A stretch of DNA of 64,000 nucleotides from the NCBI GenBank assembly GCA_028095005.1, contig CM051460.1:68797676-68861675 (forward strand). The letters run 5' to 3'. Every line of letters begins with the position of its first letter. Position 1 is the stretch's first letter. Made by a program: the position numbers and the translations under genes. The notes under the pieces were generated by a model. The model saw only the letters and a program-made list of their open reading frames with translations, made no database searches and had not been told where the DNA came from. Below are positions 48,874 through 62,381 of the stretch, one piece after another. This DNA is from Rhynchospora pubera (Eukaryota; Streptophyta; Magnoliopsida; Poales; Cyperaceae).

Positions 48874-48988
48874 GTTGTATCTTTTATTACTAGGCTTTAG
48901 TATGAGACATGTATATTTTGGATATTACATTGAGTACTATGCACTTGCTAGAAGTCACCATTGATTGACTCTAGGCCAAGTGGGAGAT
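48874..48988 (+). other. 3' untranslated stretch and polypurine tract of the Copia element
   Basis: Runs from the gag-pol stop to the LTR. AAGTGGGAGAT directly precedes TGTTAG, the standard plus-strand primer site. Confidence 0.8.
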
Positions 48989-50746
48989 TGTTAGAGATAT
49001 GTCCTAGGAGCCAATCTTATTTAGGCCACTTCTATAGTTTATGTTATTGGTGATTTCAGATCATTTGTTCTTTGATTTAATCGTTGACAGTTCATTCAGG
49101 TTGAGGATCTGAATTATAGATCACTGTTATTCATTTAGTAGTAAATGACAACGATAAATCTAAAAGTCCATAATCTTGATAATTAACAGAGAACATTAAT
49201 TATCAATAAGATTAGTATGCAGATTAAGTGATGATTAAGTTCTATAAATCATAGGTTAGGAGTAACCAACTTAATTGCATATGTATATGTTATAGAACAT
49301 AGTACAGGACTGGACCCCACGAAATAAATATATGGATTGTGTTACGTGTCATTATTTATTTCGTTATGATTTTGGTTCTAAGTTTGAGATGATTATCTTT
49401 TCCACATGAGGATAGATGCTATAAATCATGTCTACCGCTGATTCCTGATAAAGGCTGCTATACGGACTTGATTTAAGTATTCTTGAATTGTGCGGGGAAA
49501 AGCTAATTATCAAGAAAACCGTATGTCCCTCATTAATTCACTTAGTGAGTGACGATATCTGTTTGGGCCCCTTGATGGAGATAGATTGTTTGCTAGCAAC
49601 TGATACAATTATCTCTAGATCAAGAAACGTATAATCTGCAAGAATGACACGTTCCTATCTTGGATTATACGATGATATCGTGTGACATAAGAATCAAAAT
49701 AGAGAAACATAATTGTTCTCTTATGCAGGATTGAAATTTTGTAGCTGTACACTATTTATGTGAATTGGGAATCATAACGTGTTGCTAGATACCGCTTATG
49801 ATTATTGGAATTAACTAACGATTTAATTCCATGTCCAACATAGCATAAATCCTCAAAGGGTCACACAAAATTGGTATTTAATCATATGTGCATTATTTAT
49901 TTGCAATAATGTGTATTGCAAAATATGATAGATTGATTAATTAATTAAATAGCGTTATGGACCGTTATAATTAATTGAGTCAAATAGATCATATAGAAAT
50001 AAATTAATGCATTGTCTAATCTCTAAATAATTATTATTAAGTTAATAATTATTTATAAATAACACACTTAATTTAGTTAAGTTATTTGGGCTTTAATTTA
50101 TTAGTAAATTAAATGTCCAAATTGAATAGCTATGAGTGGGCCTTTAATTAATAGAATTAAAAGGGACCAAATAGAGATGGCCTAGTGGGCCAAGAGAGCC
50201 CACTAGGAGGCCGGCCACATGAGGTAGGTAGGAGTGGCACAATTGTAATTTGTGTGAACTCCTATCTAGGGTTAAGAGGCTATATAAGGCACCTATTGGA
50301 GGCTCCTTTCCACTCTTCTCTCTCCTCCTCTCCCTAGCCGCCACTATTGGCCTCCCCTTTGTGGTGCGCCGCCCCCCCTCTCTCCTCTCCACTCTAGCTC
50401 ATGTGTTGAGCATCCCATTCTCCCACAAATCGTTCGGTTCGTTGGTTGAAGAAAGGGAACGCTTGGGATTAGACTCGTTCTTCTCTTCGCTAGCATGAAT
50501 TGAGAAGAACTTGGTTAATACCATAGTGGACTCGAGGCGCCGCGAATAGGAGGTGTTTGGAGAGCACGCCACCGACACCAAACCGTTGGAACGAGCCTCT
50601 TGGTTGCGATACCAAGAGAGGTATACTTCCAACCCTTTTTCTCGTGTGTTTGAATAGCTTGTGTACTAGATCTTGTGTGTGCTATGTTTGCTTGGTTAAT
50701 TAATTGGTAATTAGCATAAAAATGAAAATTAGCACACTTTCTAACA
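48989..50746 (+). repeat. 3' LTR of the Copia element, followed by TSD ACTCT
   Basis: 1758 bp, same length and, as far as compared by eye, same sequence as the solo LTR. ACTCT follows at 50747-50751. TATATAAGG at 50281-50287 is the counterpart of the box at 39200. Confidence 0.93.
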
Positions 50747-50751
50747 ACTCT

Positions 50752-53700
50752 GTACTTATTCAGGATTTCAGGTACTAATACATGGTCTTTGTATTAATAC
50801 AAGTACATATTAATGTTGTAGAATATACAAGAAATTAAAAAATAATGAATGAAATTAGAGAAAAACTATCATAATTAAAAAAAAAAGAAACGGCTCAAAA
50901 GATATACGCACGTTGCACATTTTTGTCATTTAGTTAGAAAACCTTGTCAGAATGTTGCATATCTCTTAGTGTTAGAGAACGGCAAAAAAAAAAAAATAAA
51001 TAAAATTGTTCACCATTTTAGTATTTTTTTTTTTAACGAACTTTGATGTCGATTTTCAGTGAATCCTCTTCTTTTTATTTATATTTTTTTGGTTGACTTC
51101 AGTAGTTTGTATTGCAAACTAGCATCTGATTCCAATGAGTCTTCCACTTACGTACGAAGATACAAAAAATAATTAGATCAATTTTCAACGAGTTGGGGAT
51201 TGGTACATGCTAGCTGCATCATAAAGTTCTAATTTGAGTCCCAGTTATAGCTACAAAATAGAAAATGACTACTCATCTGACTATCAATAGATTAGTTCAC
51301 ATACAAAAAGGTTCCTTTTGGAAGCTATCACCAAATTCTCCAAAAATGCTCGAGTTTCAGTTTTGGAAGTTATTACCAAATTCTTCAAAAAATGAAATAG
51401 ACCTCACTCAATTATTGGGTGTAGAGATTCAAAGCAATGAAATAGGCTCCAACAATGACATGTTTCCTATAAACCCAGAACGAAAACCAAGTGGCACCAT
51501 TTCTGCAACGCATTGGCTTCTTTGGTGCCGACATTTTGAAAATCTTCATTAGACCTTTAAGCATATTATAGCAACTTCTCAAAAGACTTTATCTATATAT
51601 CAAACTGTAGTGAGATATAATCATACAAAAGCACAAACTTGTCACTTTCAACGCCAGCAAAAGAGGCCGTAAAACGTGACCTACTTCGCCTAATTGTAGT
51701 ACTAATTAAGAGATTTAGACTGGTCAAGCATGAAAAAGGTTCTTTTCAGAAGCTATTATCAAATTGAACTAGGCTATCTGGCCATGTATTGTTGTTTACA
51801 ACTTACATGGATGATGGATGTAGAGTCGTATATGTTAGGCTCTGAATAGTAGTTATGTGGCACCATTCCTATCACTGATTTGTCGCCTTCACAAACATAT
51901 GACATGTGACAAAAATTGGGAAGCACCTTTAGCCTTGAAGAAAAGAACACATGTTTATTTGTCTGGTTAGTATATTTGTGGTCACAGTTATTACTTCTAC
52001 ATTATCTTTACAAGTCAGAAAATCAACAAATAAACTCTTTTTTTTTAGGGACATATTGATAACTTTTTGGAGTTCATAATTGAAAGAACCAACTATTAAC
52101 TTTGTTATACAAAGAGTAACTACGTTGATGAAAAGTACAAAGTTTAGAGTTTATTTGATACAAAAAAAAAAAACTTAAGGCAACTAGTTCCAGCATAACA
52201 TTTTATCATTATTTTTTATCTCTAACAGGAACTATAATAAAAAGATCGATCTTTTTATTATAGAATAAGATCAAGTTATTTATTTTTGTCATTTAAATTT
52301 TATATTAAATTATTAATAAAATATATGTTGCGATGATGTGTGATTAAAAATATAATATTAATTGTATCTATCCTCTTTATTTTATATACATATCCCCAAG
52401 ACCGGCATGTTTATATCGCGTGGAATGAAAATACGGCCGTACTCGGAAACAATTTATAAAAGTCAAAGACTCAGAACTCCTGATTAGATGATTTAGTAAA
52501 TCACCCTCAATTGCATAATATGCTACGAGTTCAAACCTAAAGCGGCTTCAACCTGAGAAAGTTGTAATAATAGATGTACTCAAAAGTTTGACTAAACTCT
52601 AATCCAAACTTGGTCCACATAAACGAATTCAAATTTCAAACATAAAATCGAAGTAAACTCTTTTCGATCTGAAACCAGCTTCACCCTAAGTAACAACACC
52701 AGAATGCTAACAGCCTCAAATATTTTTTGGACAAACTTCTGATAACAGCCTCGAATCATTTCTGCTCAAAAATTGCTTATCCATTATTTATTTCTTCTTA
52801 ATGTGGCATACCTGGTGTTGTTTTAATTATAGTGATTCATGCCTCTTTAAAATTGGGAAATTGATTACTGTCATCGACAAATATACCATCACAGCCATCG
52901 CTAAATATAAAGTGAACATATACAGCAAACAAAGTGAACATATAAAAGATCTAAGTGAACACATACAAACAAATAAGTTCAATGAAAATAAGTTGAATAT
53001 ACATGTAAACTTCTGAACAAGTGATGACAACACTTATTTGTTTGTAAGTGTTCACTTAGATTGTCTACATGTTCACTTTGTTTGGTGTATATGTTCACTT
53101 TGTATTTAGCGATGGCTGGGATGGTATATTTGCCGATGATACTTATAATTCCTGTTAAAATTGTACGAAGCTTTGCCTGTTTGCCAAGGTAACTTTACAA
53201 CCTTCTTTTTGAAATTGGCGTCTTTATTATTTTAATTGTTTAGCTTCAGACCAGCTTACAGCAGAACCTTAAAAAGATAGTCTATGCCATTTGGTCAGAA
53301 CGGTATAGCAAGCTGAACAATTTTGCTTCAAAATTTGATGAAATTCAATACACCGATGCTAAATTTATAAACAAATATTATTAACAATCAAAGTGTTTCG
53401 TATCGCACACAGAGGTCTGACAGATTTCCAGATAATAAAAAAAAAGAGTACCATTAAGAAAAGTACCATGATTTATATCCATTTGTATTAGTACCACCAA
53501 AAGGAATAATAACAGCAAGATGACAAAAAATATTCAACATATGTCAACGTATTACATGAGCTCTTATTGAAAAGTGAATAGAAAAAACTAATGCTAAGTC
53601 TGACAAATGTCCCATTTATAGAGACTGGCACTTTTACAACCAAACCAAAAACCATTTTAAATGGTCACAAGGGGCAAAATATACATATCAACAAATAAAT

Positions 53701-53964
53701 CATTTAATAAACCGAGACATAACCCATCTCTCATGAGAGATCCCCTCAACAATTGCTTTCTCTGAAATCAAGCTAAGATTCTTGGGGTGTTTCAAATCTT
53801 ACAGGGGTGTCAATCCCCATCATACAGCACAAGCCCGAGATCAATATTATCAGCAATGTTATTGCCTAAAATATTGCAGAATAAATAGTGTGGTTAGCAG
53901 ATCAGGTCAAATTCTGAATCGTTAAAAGAAATGAATTCTTTGCAAAGACTCGCCTAGAATTATA
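50752..53964. repeat. Duplicated host flank, right copy
   Basis: Counterpart of 39671-42883. It contains the foldback element at 52871-53139 and, at its right end, the last exon of the VOA1-like gene plus part of intron 8. This is the copy in its natural context, because it continues into exon 8. Confidence 0.93.
52871..53139. mobile_element. Foldback element with AGTGAACATAT array, copy 2
   Basis: Identical by offset to copy 1. It reached this number by the segmental duplication, not by transposition. It lies about 630 bp downstream of the VOA1-like stop codon. Confidence 0.75.
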
Positions 53965-56900
53965 TTCAAATAACAACCATATTTCTCATTTTGCAGCTAA
54001 GAACACCCTTTCTTGTCAAAGCAAAATTTCAGTCCATGAATTTTGTAGTTGGAAACTTGGAACTAAGCACCTTTAACAGACTACATAGTTCAATTCAACT
54101 TCCATTTGAATGTCCTCTTTACTCCAGAATTGTCTATATGTTTAATTTAATCTGGAACCTTCTAAAATGCTTATGCTCTTTGCAAGCATATCAAATTACT
54201 GGTTGTTTTCATATATTACAAATAATGAGGTTGCAAATACCTCAAAAACGTTGGTTGTTCATAATTGCATGTCTACAATGATGTTATGCTATTTGCAAAT
54301 TATAAAATACTTCAACAAATCAGAAAAAAAAAGAGTAAAATTAATTAATTTAGAAAGTCAACATGGGGAACTTACGACAAATAATCCTTCAAGAAGCGAG
54401 GCCTTCAGTTTACATGTTTCATCGCATTTTGTTGTATTAGATGAAGAACTGGTATTTGTTTCTTCAAGAAACCTAGCCAATGGTACATGAGTTCCATATC
54501 GGCTGAGGTTGTATGGCTCAGAAATGTAAAGTACCGTGTACCTGACACCTGACTTCTCTAACATGGTCACAAGTTCTGACAAAAGCTCACCTGAATAAAA
54601 CCATCAAATAGAGTACGTCAACTAAGAAAGGGATAGGGAACGACAATTACAAAGTACCGTGTGTGGGAAGCTCAAAGGATATGTCATTGACAATGGGAAC
54701 AACTGCTACAAAATAGAAAACTTCTGATCACAATGACAAATAACTAAGAAAGGGGTGATATTGAAGTCGACTATAATCACTGAAAACAGGCATGAATGCA
54801 AAATACAACTAAATGGCCATCATCTCTTTCATGTCATTTATCATTCCATACTCCTTTCGATAACTGTATCAGCCCAGTAGTGCCACACAAAAATACAAAT
54901 GAAATGTAACAGAAAGAACCAGAAGGAAATGTAAACTGTTAACATCACACACTTATGACAGATACAATATACAGTTAAAATCAGACACATTATACAGTGC
55001 AAAGGGAGATGGGAGGGAAGTAGGCTCAATTGGTCCCACCAAAATTATCAACCTCGAGCAATTGTGTAATAATTTTTAGGCTCCATGTACTCTTAATCTG
55101 ACCTCCTACGACTATGGCTTCCTGTCAATATGTTAAATCGATACAAGATAACTGGCCCTTAAGGTTGGTTGTTTATTGACTTTTCAGAACGCTTGACCTT
55201 AGATTGTGTGGTCATCAGTGACAACAAAGTTGGTTCCAAAGCAAACAGGTAAAAGAACTATATAGTTTGAAAAATATCTACATAAGAAGACATTTTTACT
55301 GGAGTTTTACCTTCTGATTTACCACCATCTAGTTCTTTGAGACCATCAATGCTAAACAGGATCACATCTGTTTTCTCCTTCTCAGTCTTTCTTTCCATAG
55401 TATTAGCTACATATTCCTGGAAAACATATTCACACTTAAAACCAAAACTATATTCTTTGCCCTATATTTCAGTAATGCAGAGGCAATGATGTCCCCATAA
55501 TTAAAGAAGCTTGTAAGTACTGTCATGAAAACATTTTGTATTTAACATTATATATATTCATAGAATATCACCAAATAATAAAATATATAGAGAAATTTGA
55601 AGACAATGTGATAGACAAATTTTTGCAAGTTAAATAACCTGGATGGCAACAATGTCATTGACTTTGTTAAGGCTCTCGCTAAAACCATGGCCACATGTTT
55701 CTGAGAATTCCCTTAGCAGTGCATTTTCTACAGTTCCTTCTCCATCAGATGTAGCCACATAAGGAAAAGCCATTGAAAAATTTGAACTTGTAAACGACAT
55801 CTGATTCACACCAAAAGAACAATACAGTAAAGAAGTATCACAACTAGACCCACATACCAGTTTTAAAAGCAATGGTCCTATGTATGGCAGGTGTTCTGCT
55901 TAATTAAAGTAAATCACTTGCCAGAAACATGCACTAAACAACGGAAGTGGTAGTTGCAGTATGGTTGGTACTGTGCTATTATATAGTGGATGCCGTGCCT
56001 CAAAAGAGGAGGCATCCAGTAAACACACAAAAGTACTGAATCCAGTAGCAGCATATCTGGTTTGAACTTATTTCTACTAGAACAGAAAACTTCATCACTA
56101 AATAGTACAAATATTTACCTTCAATGTGTCCGTGAGTACTGGATCAAGTTGCTTATTTTTGGATAAGTCCAGTGAGTGCAACTGTAACATATCAAACACA
56201 TAAAATAAAATTCAATACATTAACATAAGGTATGTTTGGTAGTGTGCATATAATAAGTGTGAACACCAATTCGTGAATCCAGATATATTAAAATAATGGA
56301 TTCCCAAGTTCGTTCCCACTGTTCCAAATTCGCGAGAAACCATGAAATTAAAAACTACGCTGTTGTTTGCGAACACCAATTCACGAAGGCTGTTTGGTTC
56401 ACATGAACTAGGTCTGTTCGCGAACAACCTGTTCGCATAAGGGACGAACAAGGCATCCACGAACAGCCCCTAGTTCGCGCCTAGTTTGTGAAAATCGAGG
56501 GTTTAGGAACAAGGGAGAAGTTCATGAACTACGACTGTTCGTGGGTTGTTTGTTTCGTGCAAACAGCGCTAGTTCGCAAACTAGCTGTTCGTGACACATT
56601 CCAATTTCCAAACACACCATGGTGTGCCAAACATAGCCATAAAGAATAAATAGTAGAGAAACTTTAACTAGCACAAAAGAGAAGATAAACCTTTCTGCCA
56701 ATAAAAACCAAAGCTAGGTCCACCTTAGCTTGACCATTCTCTCCAGAGCACTGATACAAAAAGTATAAAATATATCAAACAGTTCACGTGATTTTGTAAT
56801 AAAAGTTTAACGTTTGGTGAAGGAAGTACAGTGCGAAGAAACTGCAGTATGAAACTAATATAGTATATAATTCATAAAATGAGGGACAAACTCACAACTA

Positions 56901-57386
56901 TATTTGACCAACCAGCTTCATCAAGAACCGATTTGGCAAGGTCTTTTGGGGAAATTGTCTGGTATTTGACCAAATCTTTTGCGCCTTCATAAGATAACCT
57001 GAAAACCAGACAACAATCAGTAAACTCATGATATACTTTCATTGTAATTCCCGTACTAGTAAACCTTTAGTACAAATTGGTTAGCCTTTTCAGTAGCCAA
57101 GTGACTATAGAGCAAACTAATAGTCTAATAATTTCAGATCAAGCCTAAAAAAGGATACTTCATTGACTTCTCAGATTCCAAACTGAGAATAAGTATTTCA
57201 GGTTGTTAATCGAATTAAGACAAATCAACTCAGGTTTCAACAAAAATTAATCAAATCAGACAAGTACCCATAATCATGAGGGGTCCAGAGAAACGCTGGA
57301 GCAGTTGTAGGCGAAGAAAAGGCATGCCCAATTTGCGATACTGCTAAGAAAATCGCCATCAGTACACTCGCCTTTGTTCTCTCCAT
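53773..57386 (-). CDS. Ac45/VOA1-like V-ATPase accessory membrane protein, nine exons
   Basis: Exons read on the minus strand: 57386-57268, 56998-56896, 56750-56691, 56181-56119, 55800-55639, 55416-55311, 54705-54658, 54590-54376, 53865-53773. All are GT-AG and in phase, total 322 residues. The N-terminus (MERTKASVLMAIFLAVSQIG) is a signal peptide. The luminal part contains APAFLWTPHDYG, a NFSMAFPYVA segment, a Cys pair (KCDETCKLK) and VRYTVLYISEPY. A single membrane span (VAITLLIILISGLCC) and the tail DTPVRFETPQES end it. This is the layout of the V-ATPase S1/VOA1/Big1 family, which helps assemble or retain the proton pump in the ER and endomembranes. A plant homologue of this length is known in Arabidopsis, but its role there is not settled to my knowledge. 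A MITE lies in intron 3. The last exon is inside the duplicated segment. Confidence 0.88.
56229..56637. mobile_element. MITE in intron 3 of the VOA1-like gene, 409 bp
   Basis: Begins GGTATGTTTGGTAGTGTGC and ends GGTGTGCCAAACATAGC, inverted termini. CATAA flanks both sides (56224-56228 and 56638-56642). The interior repeats the word GTTCGCGAA or CGAACAG in both orientations. It sits between exons 3 and 4 and leaves the splice sites intact. A shorter relative is at about 37708. Confidence 0.75.
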
Positions 57387-57766
57387 CCTGGCACAGAAAT
57401 CAAACTAAGATTCAGGCGAAATCGATCGGATCTCCAATATGATTTCGACAAATTGTAGGATCAGAGAGAGGGATCATAGATGAGTACAAGAGAGAGAACA
57501 ATCGCAAACCTGGAGAATAGATGGTGTGATCCAAATCAAGCTTCGAGCGAGATAAGGATTGAACTTGGAATTCTCTCGGTTATTTTGCTGAGAACGAATC
57601 TCTCCCACACGACGGGGCCAGAGGGTTGAATGAAAGAGGAATGGCAATGTTGTAATTCTAGCTCAAATCGGGGCCTAGTTTTTCTCCAGGAAGCGTTGAA
57701 ACGAGAGAGACAAGTTACTAGTTGCTATATTTGGGCCTTTTGGGCCTAATTCAAGTTGTTTGGACC
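57387..57766 (-). promoter_or_regulatory. Leader, probable leader intron and promoter of the VOA1-like gene
   Basis: Directly before the ATG an acceptor (TTTCTGTGCCAG) and, at about 57511, a donor (ATTCTCCAG then GTTTGCG) suggest a 5' UTR intron of about 120 bp. No clear TATA box was found in the 150 bp beyond, which is GC-richer than the surroundings. The MULE-like element begins at 57767, about 380 bp from the ATG, and may border the promoter. Confidence 0.45.
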
Positions 57767-57844
57767 TGAAAAAATTAATACTAACTTTACTGTTCATATT
57801 AATTTTGATAATAACAGAAAAAAAATCAAAATTTTAATACTAAC

Positions 57845-58060
57845 GTTGCTAGATCGTCATCACAGTTGACGAAAGCCAAATACCCTTTGATCGTCATCCC
57901 AGTTGACGATCCAAGCTTGGATCGCCATCCCAGTTGACGACTCAAGCTTGGATCGTCATTTCGGATGACGATCCAACGATCCAACAAAAAAATCACATAT
58001 TTTAATAATATTTTGAAATTTTTTTGTTTGGATCGTCATCCCAAATGACGATCCAAACAA
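57845..58060. repeat. Left array of GATCGTCAT palindromes
   Basis: Within the left TIR, at least four short palindromes of the type GATCGTCATCCCAGTTGACG then ATC occur in a row, linked by AAGCTTG. The right TIR has the matching set at about 63145-63305. The units are too regular to be chance and may be transposase-binding sites. Confidence 0.75.
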
Positions 58061-58309
58061 AAAAAATTTAAGAATCTTTTTTTTAATGCAAATTTTGCAT
58101 TTTGGCCCCCAAAGTTTTTATTATTACAAAATATATAATTTATAATTAAAAATTAAACATAATTAAAGCATCTATTATAAAAATATAAGTATATAATTAA
58201 ATTATTGCATGTTAAATACATAATATTGTATGTATTTTTAATATTTATTCATACATATATATATATAATGTATCGTATATTTTATATATTAAATACATAT
58301 TATTGTATA

Positions 58310-61300
58310 TCTCTACTATATTAAAAGCACCAATGGAAGGATTTAACATCTCAGGATACAACCTTGGTCTGAACGATCTACACTGTTGATGATCAATTCC
58401 GACCAATCTACACCGTTGGACGATCAAACTGTAAATTGATAAATGGATCAGATGAGATCTCCGAAGGAAGAGTTAATCAATCTTTCATTTGGAGCGTTGC
58501 TGAGCTGGGGCGCTGGTTACGTTTTTTCACTCGTCCGGTTCGATTCTCTGTGATATCAAATATTTTTTTCAACGTATTTTCTCTCCGTAACACTAACACC
58601 CCTAATGGGCCCACTGCCCAGGGAAACAAAAGTCTTGCTACTTCCCCCGTCCTTTCCTAATCCTAACCCTCTGTTGCACCGACACACCGCCTAGCCTTCT
58701 CTCGTCAATTTTTCCTCCCGACAGTGGGACCCAACCCTTTCCTCTAAATCCCTGATGCACCGATCCCACTTATTCAGGCCCTACCTCGCCTGATTCGAGC
58801 TTTTGTCAGCGATGATTCTGAAAGGAGGTTGCTTGCGTCGTTTCAATCGGTATTCGAATTCATAATTTAAACTTTTGAAACTTTATTTTGGCGCTTGGAG
58901 AAGTTGTCTTATGTGGGACGCGAGAAGGTTGCCAGTTAAGGAGAGAAAAAAAGATGTAAAATAAGAGTTTATTCTACGACAGTCAAAATTGTGGATCGGG
59001 CTCCTTTTGGTAAAGAAGCATGCTCGCATAGATTGAAGTGTGATTGTCCCCCAAATAAGTCATCTTTCTCAAAGGATTGACTAATGTACTGGTTGGTTTT
59101 TTTCCTTTTCTTTCACGATTTTCAATTTGATCTGGACTTAATTTGGTTTGATTATTTGATTTATGCATTTGTTGATTAATTGAAATTTATTGTGATTGAA
59201 AAGGACCTGAGCACGTGTTCTAAATTAGGCTTTTGTGTTGTTTGAAATTAACTAATTTCCTTTCACTCTCCATGCCTAACCCTCTGATGCACTGGTCCCA
59301 GCCTTCTAACCCTAGCTCGCCCTGTCTAATCCCATCGAAGGCCACATGGATTGCTCGGGAATGTACCTGCTTTTTGGCGAACAAGAGCCGTCGATGAGAA
59401 AGGCATCAGTGGTCTCCCTTTCGCATCTAATGGAGAGGTACGAATTTTGAAATTTTAGACTTAGATGCAGCGTTTCAATTTTAACTTTGAATTCAAATTT
59501 TCTCTGTCACCCATCCACTCATAAATATTAGAATTTCAATCGGGCATCAGTACTACCATCACCTTCTTCTTCGAGAGGGCAACAATCACGCGGCTTGTTC
59601 ATGTACAATTTTCTTTCCTTGTTCGCTGACACAGACACTCCAAATTGAAATTTGATGCCCCTTTTTTACTCCCCCCATCGCTTTTAGATATTGGAGAGGG
59701 GGGAGCTATGCAAGCCAACAAGCGACTACTAGATATCAATAGTCCCCCAAATTTCAGTCGATCAGATGCCGTAAGAGGAGAAGGCATGTCTACATCAAGG
59801 TATTGCTCAATTTTCTCTGTTTTGTTTAATTGTTGGTATCTATTGTATTTGATTGATTTTAATACATAGTCATGCTCTACTCTCTTTAAAATCCTAGGTA
59901 TCGCTCAACAAGGCTTTTAGTACACAATCAGTACAAGGAGTAAATGCAGTATAGTAGTTTCACCTGTCTCTATTTCATCAGGCAGTTAAAATCCCTTGCA
60001 AAACGGACAGCATGGGATAACGAATTATCACAAGTCTTGAAAGTAGAGTGCTAGGATGGTATTTGACTGATATCAAAGGTATTTTAAATTTTTACTTGTC
60101 ATAGCCCTCCAGTTCAGAAACTTGAGTGCTACTATAAGCCTTCTGTCATTCTAGATTGTACAAACAATGTACAAGAAGGTAACAAATGTAAAAATAGTCA
60201 TTCCTGTTTAACCAACACTAACTATTTTCAATACTCAAATTTCTTTTAGAAAAAAACATTGTAAGCACGACTCCAAGTGGTGATTTCTATCCAGAGGATG
60301 ACTGGGAACAAAATGCATGCAATGAGCAACAACAACAGGCTAGCGTAAAGCTCTATTCTTTTCAAAAGAGTAAACTAACATTGCAACAAGACTATTTTCT
60401 TTCACTTTCTGGAAACATAATGGTTTTTACCATATTTTTAGCATGAATCGCAAGAAATATTAGTTGAATTGAAACTTTTTGCTTTACATCACTTATCTTC
60501 TATTGGACAAGGCTAAATTAATAAAATAATTGTCTTTTCCTTTTGTTGTTTCAGGATCAAGATAATAATGAAATGCTAAAATATTGGCTGTCAAACTTAT
60601 CAACACTGGTATCTCTTTGCAAAAGATACAAATAGCAAGTGGGGATCTCCTGCTAGATCAGTCCTCCATGCAGGAGGAGGATGCCGCGGGTAAGAAAAAT
60701 AATTAAGCTATATTTTTATTTGTGGAGAGAAAATCTCACCAAATTTATAGTTCCGATTTAGGTACATTTTTTGGGTAATTAAGAAAATATTTTTATCAAA
60801 CTTATTTGAGTCAGACAGATAATTTTTTTCATTTTTCTTTTATAATAAAATGATAAAATGAGGATAGCGAATTACCCAATAAAGTTATCCATGCATATTA
60901 ATACAAATTTGATTTCTTTTTTCCGTTCCTTTTTGCTTCTCTGTGCTTCACTTTATACTAGGTCACTCCTCTAAAATTGAACGTTCATGACTCATGAGCA
61001 TGATTACAAATACAATTACCACAATTTACTAAGTTTTTTTTGTTTATTGGAAATTAGATGTCCTCTTCTTTGTGAAGTAGTTCTTTTCTAATAAAAACCC
61101 AAGATCATGAGCTCTAGATCCAAACCTAATAGTCTGTTTGATAAGCCTTGATCTGGATATTAATTATTCAATTATCCTATTTTCAGGGAATATAAAAGAG
61201 TATATATAGTGCAGACTGCAGAATATTTTGGTGGTCATGTGGCAAAGCTGATATAGTGCAGACTGCAGGATATTCAATTATCCTATGTAATTCAAGTTGA

Positions 61301-62255
61301 ATGTAATGACTGGTGAGTGGTGATAGTGATAGATAATGTAACGCTTGTAAGAAATATGCATGCAATTTTATAGTAGCTGTGTAAAGGTGAACTATTTTTA
61401 CAGTTGTATGAAATTCATTAGCGTTGATCTCCATCCTTTTATTTTTTAATTGTACAAATCCACCATTATAATTGTTTCATAGATGTATAGATCATCTGCA
61501 ATCAACTGTTTCTCTGGTACAGGACTATGCTCAATTTTGAACATTCTCATTCCCGGTAAAAGTAAAACTATGGTATCATTTGCCTCATTATTCTCGACTC
61601 GCTATAAATATTACTAATGAATAAATACATTTAGAATAGATTTTTTTTTCTGAATTCTTGGTTGATACGATCAATTACTCGAATAAGAATTAAGAAATAT
61701 TGGTTTTACTAAAATATGATTTTTAGTCTTGAAAGGAAATACTATATATATGCTCATTTTCGGGGACCATAGTAATCGTTTTGGTTAAATCGGAGAGATT
61801 AAGCAAATTCATGTCCTTATTTTATGTGAACTTTTATGAACAAAACGACATCTTGAAGTATATTTTTTTTCTCTTTCTTTTCCTTTTAATTTTTATCCGT
61901 ACGCTATAAAATAAAAAATATTTGTGTACTGAAATTCATTATCTTTCCTGTATTAGTTTTTTTATTTAAAATTTGTTTTCAAAATCTTTTCCCTACGAAC
62001 AATATATTTTTATGTGAAACTTTTTTATTGAGAAACATTTTTATTTCATCGAATTATTTTTTTTGAGTCGTTCACATGTCTACTTTTATTGATTACATTT
62101 GTTTAAACTGATAAACCCTATTGCCTTCAAGGTCGATCAAGACAACATTGAACTTAAATATTGAAAATGGATAACATATATATGTCAAATAATATTTTTA
62201 TTTTCACATATCATATACTAAAATCGCCCACACATTGAGTGGGCACTTTTGCTAG
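58310..62255 (+). mobile_element. Helitron, 3946 bp, nested in the MULE-like element
   Basis: Begins TCTCTACTATATTAAAAGCA, the standard plant Helitron 5' end, right after an A. It ends with a hairpin (GCCCAC, 7-base loop, GTGGGC at 62226-62244), then ACTTTTGCTAG, with T following. Insertion between A and T without duplication is the Helitron rule. No RepHel protein is present, so it is non-autonomous. It contains several exon-like pieces (next entry). Confidence 0.93.
59645..60345 (+). pseudogene. Possible captured exons in the Helitron
   Basis: Two pieces look like exons with splice sites. One is about 59690-59799, with the phrase MQANKRLLDINSPPNFSRSD, ending before GTATTGC. The other is about 60250-60340, with TPSGDFYPEDDWEQNACNEQ. 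I do not recognise the family. Helitrons commonly carry host exons, so capture is plausible. The source gene is unknown and the pieces may instead be native Helitron sequence. Confidence 0.35.
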
Positions 62256-62381
62256 TAATTAAAATATATGATACATATTATTATGTACATATATTTCTAA
62301 TGTATATTTATTTATACATTAAAAAAATTATATATTAATATCTACATTTAATGTATAATAATTTTTTTTATTGGACTACTA

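Larger units (their letters stand above)
42933..48988 (+). mobile_element. Angela/BARE-like Copia element lacking its 5' LTR
   Basis: Internal part of the element whose 3' LTR is 48989-50746. No LTR or primer-binding site precedes it, because the duplication break removed the left end. It comprises a long leader (to 44733), gag-pol (44734-48873), a 3' untranslated stretch and the polypurine tract AAGTGGGAGAT at 48979-48988. Retroposition from this copy is unlikely without a 5' LTR. Confidence 0.88.
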
